64,000 nucleotides of DNA from a bacterium. GTDB taxonomy: Bacteria > Zixibacteria > MSB-5A5 > GN15 > FEB-12. Position numbers and translations under genes: made by a program. The notes under the pieces are model-generated. The model was not told the DNA's origin, made no database searches, and saw only the letters and a program-made list of their open reading frames with translations. The stretch is taken from the NCBI GenBank assembly GCA_020444475.1, contig JAHLKV010000002.1:620001-684000 (forward strand). Reading direction: 5' to 3'. Shown piece by piece: positions 35,776 through 42,392 of the stretch (position 1 is the stretch's first letter; every line of letters starts with the position of its first letter).

Positions 35776-35794
35776 TGTGCCACATTTGTGCCAA
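35776..35794 (+). repeat. Putative integrase arm site, right copy
   Basis: TGTGCCACATTTGTGCCAA matches 2529-2547 at 17 of 19 positions, same orientation, about 140 bp inside the right end of the inferred element. Confidence 0.5.
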
Positions 35795-35929
35795 CCAACT
35801 CCCAAATCACCCTATTTCAAGCCACGCCAGATCAAACCAGATAAAGATAGTCAATTCATTATTGTACAATAGGATGCGTGCTAAGGCGCTGACCTACAAG
35901 TATATGTCCAAACCCACTTGTGGCGTATA

Positions 35930-36070
35930 CCCCCACCTCCACCATTATTATTCTATGTATATCAATAGGCTCCTGGCCGGACAGGGTATATTCCCACCCT
36001 TACCCTCGTAAGCCTATATCCCCTAACAACACCGAATAACGTGACACCGTTTTGGGCACGATTGGGTCAC
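35930..36070 (+). repeat. Direct repeat R1 containing ssrA-tail core (attR of large element)
   Basis: It begins with the ssrA tail CCCCCACCTCCACC and continues for about 125 bp that are nearly identical to 37585-37724 (for example CGTGACACCGTTTTGGGCAC in both). R1 and R2 flank the serine hydrolase gene. The region 35713-36181 otherwise contains no supported gene. Confidence 0.8.
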
Positions 36071-36181
36071 ATTGTAATTGATGAATTCCCTAGCCAGCAC
36101 AAAAGGATAACGGGATTAACCAACTATTTCTTCCCGGATTCAATAGTGGAAAGAAGGTACCATTTTTTGTATACTTGCCAA

Positions 36182-37549
36182 ATGGTGATCTTCAAAGACC
36201 AGAAGAAGCTGCTTTACATCGAGCGCCATTTTACCCGATTGTCTGTACTAATCCTGTTAAGTTTCTTGGCCCTGGCGCACCACGGATGTGCGAGAGGTAC
36301 CAATTCTGAAACTGGATTGCCAAAAGCGGTCACATCTGAACTGGCCGATCAGATAGAGCAGATTGTTCTTGAAGCGGGACTCCCGTCGCTTCAAGTAGCT
36401 CTGATCAGTGGGGATGAGATCGCATGGTCACAGTGCTTTGGCAAGGGTGCCAACCTTCAGCAAGTTTACATGATAGGTTCGGTTCAGAAAGTTTTTGATG
36501 CAACAGCCATATTGCAGCTGAGTGAAAAGGGCTTGATTGACCTTGATGCTGATATCAACACTTACCTGCCGTTTTCGATACGTCATGTTGACTATCCGGA
36601 TCAGTCAATTACGGTTCGAATGTTAGCGACTCACAAGTCCGGGCTCGGCAACTTTCGGTATCACTTTGCGTGGGAAACTGAATGTATGGCTTATCCCAGA
36701 TATCGTTCAACCTGCAACGAGGAACTTTTGCCTCTTAAGTTAGATTCCTACTTGAAGGAATCCTTGCTGGAGGACGGACTCAACTATTCACCTGAAGCTT
36801 GGCTATCGAAACCGGGCGAGGAGTATCACTACTCTGTCACCGGTTATTCGATTCTGAAGTACTTGATCGCACAAGTAGCGAATCAGGCGTATGTAGAATA
36901 CATGAAGAGCAACATTTTTGATCCCCTTGATATGGACAACGCTGGGTTCTACCTGTCAGAATTCGAGGGGCGTCATGCGATTCCCCACACTTACCTGAGG
37001 GGTGAATATGAGGAAATGCCATTATGGAATGGAAATGGTGACTTAATGAGAATGACAGCGGTGGATCTTGCAAAGTTCCAGATAGCTCTTATGAACGATG
37101 GAAGATACCAAGATGTCCAGCTACTGCAGCCGGAAACTATTGAGCTCATGCGTGATGAGACAACCAATCAAAACAGTGTTTTTAATCGAATTATCAAGTT
37201 CTTTAATTCAGATCGCGGCATTAGCACTCAGCATTTCAAGGGTGGCTGGATGGGCTATGGAGGTTCTGTCCCAGGTTACATATGTCTTTGGCGATTCAAT
37301 CCCGATGCGCAGGCAGGCTACTCCTTTCTTATCAATGCTAACTCGATAGTCATGAATACAGATGATCTTAAACTAATAACAGCGGCCTATACCAGACTGC
37401 AGAAGATTATCGAAAACAGGATGGTACCGACGTCAATTTTCATATCGAAGCGTTTTGTATTTCCATTACTGAGCGCCATCACAATAATCATAATCGCTAG
37501 TATCGTCTATCGCAAAAAGCGGTCACAATGCGGTCACAACAGGGTGTAA
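36182..37549 (+). CDS. Serine hydrolase (class C beta-lactamase/PBP4* family), membrane-bound
   Basis: A 455-residue exported protein. An N-terminal hydrophobic segment (LSVLILLSFLALAHHGC) is a signal or lipoprotein signal, though the lipobox is poor. The beta-lactamase domain has the catalytic SxxK at Ser100-Val-Gln-Lys103 (IGSVQKV) and the YxN-like motif as YSV (EYHYSVTGYSIL), where the usual Asn is replaced. A C-terminal membrane helix (LLSAITIIIIASIVY) ends the protein. Activity is probably on peptides or esters rather than antibiotics. ATG 36182 is chosen because a GTG at 36041 lies inside direct repeat R1. Composition suggests a transferred gene. Confidence 0.8.
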   Translation: MVIFKDQKKLLYIERHFTRLSVLILLSFLALAHHGCARGTNSETGLPKAVTSELADQIEQIVLEAGLPSLQVALISGDEIAWSQCFGKGANLQQVYMIGSVQKVFDATAILQLSEKGLIDLDADINTYLPFSIRHVDYPDQSITVRMLATHKSGLGNFRYHFAWETECMAYPRYRSTCNEELLPLKLDSYLKESLLEDGLNYSPEAWLSKPGEEYHYSVTGYSILKYLIAQVANQAYVEYMKSNIFDPLDMDNAGFYLSEFEGRHAIPHTYLRGEYEEMPLWNGNGDLMRMTAVDLAKFQIALMNDGRYQDVQLLQPETIELMRDETTNQNSVFNRIIKFFNSDRGISTQHFKGGWMGYGGSVPGYICLWRFNPDAQAGYSFLINANSIVMNTDDLKLITAAYTRLQKIIENRMVPTSIFISKRFVFPLLSAITIIIIASIVYRKKRSQCGHNRV

Positions 37550-37597
37550 GTCCCTGTGCTACAATGTGAGTATGGGGTTTGATTCCCCACCTCCACC
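37532..37597 (+). repeat. T-arm-like hairpin repeat, copy A, with ssrA tail
   Basis: Two tRNA T-arm-like hairpins in a row: ACAGGG-TGTAAGT-CCCTGT, then TGGGG-TTTGATT-CCCCA joined to CCTCCACC, a degenerate ssrA 3' end. Related copies lie at 42011-42070 (C) and 58639-58690 (B). It probably marks old attachment sites. Confidence 0.6.
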
Positions 37598-37724
37598 GAT
37601 ATCGTCCTATGCTCATTAATAGGTTCCTGGCCGGACGGCGTATATTCCCACCCTTACCCTGGTAAGACTATATCCCCTAAAAACGCCGAATAACGTGACA
37701 CCGTTTTGGGCACGATTGGGTCAC
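37585..37724 (+). repeat. Direct repeat R2 containing ssrA-tail core
   Basis: Second copy of R1 (35930-36070), beginning CCCCACCTCCACC and ending in the shared GATTGGGTCAC. It closes the 1.65-kb insert. Confidence 0.8.
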
Positions 37725-37788
37725 CGTGTTCTGCTGCGAAAATGGCCTCCGTGACTCCGTGCAAGACGCAGCCATTGGATAATAATCG

Positions 37789-37817
37789 TTGACGGACTAG
37801 TCTCTATCGGTTATATT
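37789..37817 (+). promoter_or_regulatory. Sigma70-type promoter for the RHH gene
   Basis: TTGACG (37789-37794), 17-bp spacer, TATATT (37812-37817), 31 bp before the GTG start. A related promoter sequence occurs at 56128-56156. Confidence 0.7.
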
Positions 37818-37847
37818 TATAGCCGACCACTGTATGAGGAGTGTGAT

Positions 37848-38024
37848 GTGCCAAGGAAGAAGCAAGAACCTCCCCGCGGTCCGATGATTCATATCCGACT
37901 TGACGAGACAACCCACCGCAAACTCAAAATCCGTGTGGCTCACGATGGCACCACTATTCAATATCTGGTCGCAGATCTGATTCGCCGTGAAGTCGGCGGG
38001 TCGGACAACTCGAAAATGAAATAG
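37848..38024 (+). CDS. Small ribbon-helix-helix (Arc/CopG-type) protein
   Basis: A 58-residue frame starting with GTG, with GAGGAG seven bases upstream and a good promoter. After a basic leader (MPRKKQEPPRGP) comes a ribbon strand (MIHIRLDETTHRKLKIRVAH) and a second helix (TTIQYLVADLIRREVG), the layout of an RHH DNA-binding dimer. Such proteins are usually autorepressors or antitoxins. No toxin gene is adjacent; the next gene 53 bases downstream is a secreted T9SS protein, which it might regulate. It lies just outside the second insert. Confidence 0.75.
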   Translation: MPRKKQEPPRGPMIHIRLDETTHRKLKIRVAHDGTTIQYLVADLIRREVGGSDNSKMK

Positions 38025-38077
38025 ACTTGACATCTTGCACTGCAGAGCAACATAACCCGTGCCGGAGGAGTTGTCTG

Positions 38078-40414
38078 ATGTGCCAAAAGATTCGCTTTTG
38101 TCTGGAGTGCGGTGCAAGTTACTTCACATTCTTCTGCATCACTCTATTATCAATCGTTCTGACGACCTCACAAATAGCGGCCCAAGTATTTGAGGTAAGT
38201 CATCGATACGGAATCGGAACTAACTCTGGCATCGTGGCAGCCGCTGATCTCGATGGAGATGAGGATATCGACCTGGCAGTCGTGCAGGATGATGCAAGTG
38301 AGATCTGGATATTATCCAATGACGGCATCGCCGGCTTTTCGCACTCCCATACATTGACGGATTGTGAGCCTGAAAACTTGTGTGTGGCCGATCTGAATGG
38401 TGATGGCTACAACGATCTTCTCTGGTTCGACGAACGCACTGTCCTTTCTCCTGATTGGGGTATGACATACTACTTCAACAACGGTGACGGCACGTTCTCG
38501 ATGGCATTCAAGGACTCTACCGGATCCGATATAATGTGCGCGGGCGACTTTAATGGTGACGATACTGTAGATGTGGCGGTGGTAGGCGTAGCTCTGGATG
38601 ACCTGCATGTCGCCCTACTCTTTGGCACTGGTGGAGGGAGTTTCGCGCCCCCGGTGAAAATATTGCCAGGCACAGTTGTGTCGGGTCTGGCCACGACTGA
38701 TCTTGACCATGATGGGGATAATGATATCATCGTCAAAACCAGCCCTTTATACCAGTCTCTGCTTAACAACGGTGATGGTACGTTTGCGGAGCCTCTGCCT
38801 TCGGGTGGTTTTGGGATCTTGCCGCAGGCAGATATTGATGGCGACGGCTACCTCGACATGGTGGGCATGATGCCGGCTGCCGCGTGTAACTTTGCCCCCG
38901 GATTCGCCTTGAGTGAACATGACGGCACGTTCTCGAATCGCATACTGGCCTGGGAAACGGCTGGAATCCTCAATGGCGCCATTCTCAGTGCGGCCGACTT
39001 CAATGGAGATGGGTTTGCGGATATTGCATGGCATCCGCGTGACCAATTACGGGTAACAATCGGATTGAACAACGGACGGTCGGTGTTTCGAGAATTCGAG
39101 TATATTCCCGAGGTGGCCGCCGGGGGCGCGGGAATGAAGTCGGCCGACCTGGATGGAGACGGCGATATCGATCTGGCTATTACCGGCGTGGATGACACGC
39201 TGACAATTGCCCTGAGTCAGGCCACCCAGCACATAAGACGCATACTGGTTCCCGGAGATTTCCCCACCGTTCAGGAGGCTGTGGACTATGCCTGGAACCT
39301 GGATACGATCGTCGTTGCACCCGGGACCTATGTTGGAACCATAGACTTTCAGGGCAAAAACATTGTCCTGATCTCATCAGAAGTCTCCCCAAAGGATATG
39401 TTCGCTGCTCAGGAACCGACTTCGTATCGCGACTTTTCGACGATCCTTGATGGAGGCGGTATCGATCGGGTATTCGTGTTCGCCAATGGCGAGGACGAGC
39501 GTTCGGTCGTTGCAGGCTTTATCATTCAGAATGGCAATGCTGCCGGGCAGGGGGGTGGTGTGCTCTGTGAAGACAGTACCTCGCCAACGATCATGAACAA
39601 CGTATTCAGAGAGAACTATGCGAGCAACGGTGGTGGGGCCATTTCTCTCCAGGACTGCTCGGCGAGCATAAAGAACAACCTGATTATTGACAATAGTTCC
39701 GAATGGTGGGGTGGCGGTGTCTTCATTGGTGGACATATGGGAGATTTCGTCAACAACACCGTTTATGGCAATACTACCGTCAATGGTGGCGGGGGTCTCT
39801 GTTTCGCGCGTGGCACGCCGACCATCTGCAACAACATTTTCTGGGGAAACAGCTCCACGGCAAACGGACAGGAGATCGATTACATTCAGACGACCGTGCC
39901 GACAATCACTTACAGTGTCATTGCGGGTGGCTGGACGGGAGATGGCAATATTGACAGTGACCCGATGTTTGTTGATCCGGTTAACGGTGACTTCAGTCTG
40001 CTTGCCGGTTCTCCCTGCATTGACGCCGGCGATCCGAGCGGGTCACCCGATCCCGACGGAACACCGCCCGATATCGGAGCATACTACTACCGGAATCCTC
40101 TTGACGTTGGTGGTGATGATGCAAGCCTACTGCCATATCGTTTCGAGCTTTCTCAGAACTATCCCAACCCGTTCAACCCGACCACTACTATCAAGTACAG
40201 TTTGCCAAGACGCGATCACGTGATCATCGAGGTTTATAACGTCCTTGGCCAGCAAGTGCAGACATTGGTTGATCGTGAGGAATCAGCCGGCTCATATACG
40301 GTCACGTGGGATGGAACGTCGGATAACGATCAGCCTGTAGCAACCGGCGTCTACCTGTATCGCTTCCAGGCCGGAGACATCATACAAGCGAAAAAGATGT
40401 TGCTCGTGAAGTAG
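38078..40414 (+). CDS. T9SS-secreted VCBS/beta-helix protein
   Basis: A 778-residue secreted protein. The signal sequence (FFCITLLSIVLTTSQIAAQ) ends near residue 35. Residues about 35-390 carry FG-GAP/VCBS repeats with DxDxDxD loops (DLDGDEDIDLAVV, DIDGDGYLDMVG, DLDGDGDIDLAI). Residues about 395-660 are a right-handed beta-helix (NNTVYGNTTVNGGGGLCFA). The last 85 residues are a T9SS type A sorting domain (NYPNPFNPTT, LGQQVQTL, ATGVYLYRF). The domain order is reversed relative to the giant protein at 26573-31294. ATG 38078 has GGAGGAG upstream. A surface adhesion or binding role is likely. Confidence 0.85.
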   Translation: MCQKIRFCLECGASYFTFFCITLLSIVLTTSQIAAQVFEVSHRYGIGTNSGIVAAADLDGDEDIDLAVVQDDASEIWILSNDGIAGFSHSHTLTDCEPENLCVADLNGDGYNDLLWFDERTVLSPDWGMTYYFNNGDGTFSMAFKDSTGSDIMCAGDFNGDDTVDVAVVGVALDDLHVALLFGTGGGSFAPPVKILPGTVVSGLATTDLDHDGDNDIIVKTSPLYQSLLNNGDGTFAEPLPSGGFGILPQADIDGDGYLDMVGMMPAAACNFAPGFALSEHDGTFSNRILAWETAGILNGAILSAADFNGDGFADIAWHPRDQLRVTIGLNNGRSVFREFEYIPEVAAGGAGMKSADLDGDGDIDLAITGVDDTLTIALSQATQHIRRILVPGDFPTVQEAVDYAWNLDTIVVAPGTYVGTIDFQGKNIVLISSEVSPKDMFAAQEPTSYRDFSTILDGGGIDRVFVFANGEDERSVVAGFIIQNGNAAGQGGGVLCEDSTSPTIMNNVFRENYASNGGGAISLQDCSASIKNNLIIDNSSEWWGGGVFIGGHMGDFVNNTVYGNTTVNGGGGLCFARGTPTICNNIFWGNSSTANGQEIDYIQTTVPTITYSVIAGGWTGDGNIDSDPMFVDPVNGDFSLLAGSPCIDAGDPSGSPDPDGTPPDIGAYYYRNPLDVGGDDASLLPYRFELSQNYPNPFNPTTTIKYSLPRRDHVIIEVYNVLGQQVQTLVDREESAGSYTVTWDGTSDNDQPVATGVYLYRFQAGDIIQAKKMLLVK

Positions 40415-40517
40415 ATCTGGAGAGAAAGGGGCACAGTTCAGTCACCCGCGATTGGCGACTATACTCTCGCAGGTGCACGTGGGGGACCCGGCATAACGGG
40501 AATCAGACGGTCCCGGC

Positions 40518-40546
40518 TTGACCCGATCGCATTCATGCGTTAATCT
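40518..40546 (+). promoter_or_regulatory. Sigma70-type promoter for CpcT-like gene
   Basis: TTGACC (40518-40523), 17-bp spacer, TAATCT (40541-40546), 36 bp before ATG 40582. Confidence 0.55.
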
Positions 40547-40581
40547 CAGGTCTGGATCAATCACTAAACAGAGAGAGAAGG

Positions 40582-41238
40582 ATGAAATCTCACCTTACCA
40601 GCAGATGCCTGCTCGCCGCGTGTGTTGTCCTGCTGTTCGCTGGCCAGGCGCTCGCACAGTCTCCTCAATCCTCAGGGCAGGACGACGATTTGGTTCGTCT
40701 TGTGACCTGGATGAGTGGCTCGTTCAGCAGCGAAGAACAAGCCGCGAACGACAGCGACTTCTTCGATATTCGTCTCCACGTCGTGAGAATCTGGCCCGAA
40801 CTCAGTTCCGGCGTTTGGCTGTATGTCGAGCAGGCCTCCGCTTCGAGTCTTGACAAACCCTACCGCCAGCGGGTCTATTTTGTGCATCGGCTCAGTGAGG
40901 AGTTGTTTGAAAGCAAGGTGTTCTCTCTGAACGATCCCCTGCGATTCGCCGGTGAATGGAGGAATCCTGAACCGCTGAAGAACCTGTCGCCCGATTCCCT
41001 TATCATCCGTGAGGGGTGCTCGATCGTTCTTCGGATGCGTGGTACAGAGGCATTCGTAGGCAACACGGTTGGCAAGGAGTGTTCGAGTGACCTGAGAGGC
41101 GCCAGCTACGCTGTCTCAGAGGTGGCAATCACCGAATCCGAGATGGTAAGTTGGGATCGCGGTTTTGACTCGGAAGGCGGGCAGGTCTGGGGAGCAACAA
41201 AGGGCGGTTACATTTTCAGGAAGCTCCAGCAGAAGTGA
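40582..41238 (+). CDS. CpcT/CpeT-family exported protein
   Basis: A 218-residue protein with a signal peptide (LLAACVVLLFAGQALAQ) and a full CpcT/CpeT domain. Family hallmarks are WMSGSFSSEEQA, VRIWPELSSGVWLYVEQA, PYRQRVYFV, a GC pair (REGCSIV), and the tail WDRGFDSEGGQVWGATKGGY. In cyanobacteria these proteins attach bilins to phycobiliproteins; in heterotrophs such as this the role is unknown and may be binding of a hydrophobic ligand in the periplasm. It has its own promoter and stands alone. Confidence 0.85.
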   Translation: MKSHLTSRCLLAACVVLLFAGQALAQSPQSSGQDDDLVRLVTWMSGSFSSEEQAANDSDFFDIRLHVVRIWPELSSGVWLYVEQASASSLDKPYRQRVYFVHRLSEELFESKVFSLNDPLRFAGEWRNPEPLKNLSPDSLIIREGCSIVLRMRGTEAFVGNTVGKECSSDLRGASYAVSEVAITESEMVSWDRGFDSEGGQVWGATKGGYIFRKLQQK

Positions 41239-41316
41239 AGTCATCGTCGTGCAGTTCTGCGAATGTGGTGATACGATGGCGAAACCGCGCGAGATAGCGT
41301 GGTACAGGGCTACTGC

Positions 41317-41994
41317 ATGAACCAGGCGGCCGAAATCAGGGACAAAGTCAGAGCGAATCTTCTGAAGTACACCAGGCGCGCCTTCGACGCCCTTCCCGCG
41401 ATAGTCAATCCGAGGATTCTCGAGATTGGCTGTGGAACGGGACTGGTTACTCTGGAACTCGCAAAGATGAGTGGCGGCCAGATTGTCGCCATAGACGTAG
41501 ACCAACGAGCATTGCATCAACTCTGTGAGAGATTCAGCATTAAAGGGAGGAGAGACAGGATACAGGTCGTGCAAACGTCAATGCAAAACCTGCCGTTCCC
41601 AGGCAACAGTTTTGATGTCATTTGGAGTGAGGGGGCCATTGCGAGTATTCCCTTCGAAGACGGGCTGCACGAATGGGGGAAACTGTTGGTGCCAGGCGGC
41701 TGTCTCGTCATTCATGATGTGCTGACAGATTTCGCACGGAAGCAGGATCTCATCGAAGCCTCGAATTACACGATACTGGAGCGTTTCACTCTGGGTCCGG
41801 AAGTCTGGTGGGAGGAGTATTATGAGCCGCTCAGGAAGCTCATTGCAAGTGTCGGGACGTCGGGTCCTGGTGAAGACACGAAGTCCATCGAAGAGTTCAG
41901 GTTGATGGAACAGGAGCTGGAACAGTTCAGCTACTCCGACGATCGCTTTGGCTCTGTCTTTTTCGTACTGAGATTGCAGAACGAAACGGCGTGA
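41317..41994 (+). CDS. SAM-dependent methyltransferase (class I)
   Basis: A 225-residue cytoplasmic enzyme. SAM motif I is ILEIGCGTGLVTLELAKM (about residues 32-49), the acidic ribose-binding Asp is in IVAIDVDQRAL, and motif IV is FDVIWSEGAIASI. It resembles the UbiE/Methyltransf_11 group. ATG 41317 is used; a GTG at 41299 would add six residues. The substrate is unknown and the neighbours do not help. Confidence 0.82.
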   Translation: MNQAAEIRDKVRANLLKYTRRAFDALPAIVNPRILEIGCGTGLVTLELAKMSGGQIVAIDVDQRALHQLCERFSIKGRRDRIQVVQTSMQNLPFPGNSFDVIWSEGAIASIPFEDGLHEWGKLLVPGGCLVIHDVLTDFARKQDLIEASNYTILERFTLGPEVWWEEYYEPLRKLIASVGTSGPGEDTKSIEEFRLMEQELEQFSYSDDRFGSVFFVLRLQNETA

Positions 41995-42010
41995 GAACCA
42001 GTCTGAACCT

Positions 42011-42070
42011 GGTCACTAAGCGGCGTAAGTTCTTGTGCCGCAACAGGAGCATGGGGTTCGACCACGCCTC
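42011..42070 (+). repeat. T-arm-like repeat, copy C (degenerate)
   Basis: Sequence starting GGTCACTAAGCGGCGTAAG and ending near CATGGGGTTCGACCACGCC aligns with copies A (37532) and B (58639), including the degenerate ssrA-tail part. Confidence 0.5.
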
Positions 42071-42267
42071 CATCGGGTCAAACTCGTTACCAATCAATAG
42101 CTTACCTGTCGGTTGGGCATTACACCCGGGCCCCTGCTCTCTATTAATGTATATCGCCTGGATCACCGCGTGGTCACAGGTCTCTCGGCTCTCGAGGTTG
42201 ACGGTACTTAGGAACCCCCAGCCCGGTCTCGGACAAAGGCGCGACAACGAGAGGAGCTACTTTCCGC

Positions 42268-42315
42268 TTGACATACAATATGGTTGGAGGTACTTTGTTC
42301 GTAAAGCGAACAAAG
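42268..42315 (+). promoter_or_regulatory. Promoter with overlapping palindromic operator (glucan operon)
   Basis: TTGACA (42268-42273), 17-bp spacer, TACTTT (42291-42296). The -10 overlaps the palindrome CTTTGTTCG-N5-CGAACAAAG (42293-42315). The same promoter and operator layout occurs at 55795-55845. The palindrome resembles operators of XylR-type ROK repressors. A ROK gene lies in the operon, so autoregulated repression is likely. Confidence 0.82.
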
Positions 42316-42392
42316 CGGTGGATCGACGTTGCCACCCTCTATCAGCCGCAGCTCCCAGGATCTCGATCCCCGTACTAGACCTGGAGGCAGTC

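Larger units (their letters stand above)
2456..35943. mobile_element. Putative 33.5-kb integrative element inserted in ssrA
   Basis: The inferred element is bounded by the ssrA tail on the left and its repeat at 35930-35943 on the right. Just inside the left end is an integrase gene. A 19-bp sequence is repeated just inside both ends (2529-2547 and 35776-35794, 17 of 19 identical), as expected for integrase arm-binding sites. The cargo is restriction, nuclease, QueC-like, sigma factor, CHAT and T9SS genes. No conjugation or phage structural genes are seen, so it is a genomic island or a passively moved element. Boundaries are inferred from repeats and not proven by an empty site. Confidence 0.65.
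35944..37597. mobile_element. Putative 1.65-kb second insert at the ssrA site
   Basis: The interval lies between the two ssrA-tail cores of direct repeats R1 and R2 and carries one gene, a serine hydrolase with visibly more A/T-rich sequence than its neighbours. It has no integrase. It could be a passenger moved by the ssrA integrase or the remains of a larger element. Confidence 0.5.

Noticed and set aside
37848-38024. A toxin-antitoxin pair with the RHH protein as antitoxin
   Set aside because: No small toxin-like frame flanks the gene; the next gene is a large secreted protein.
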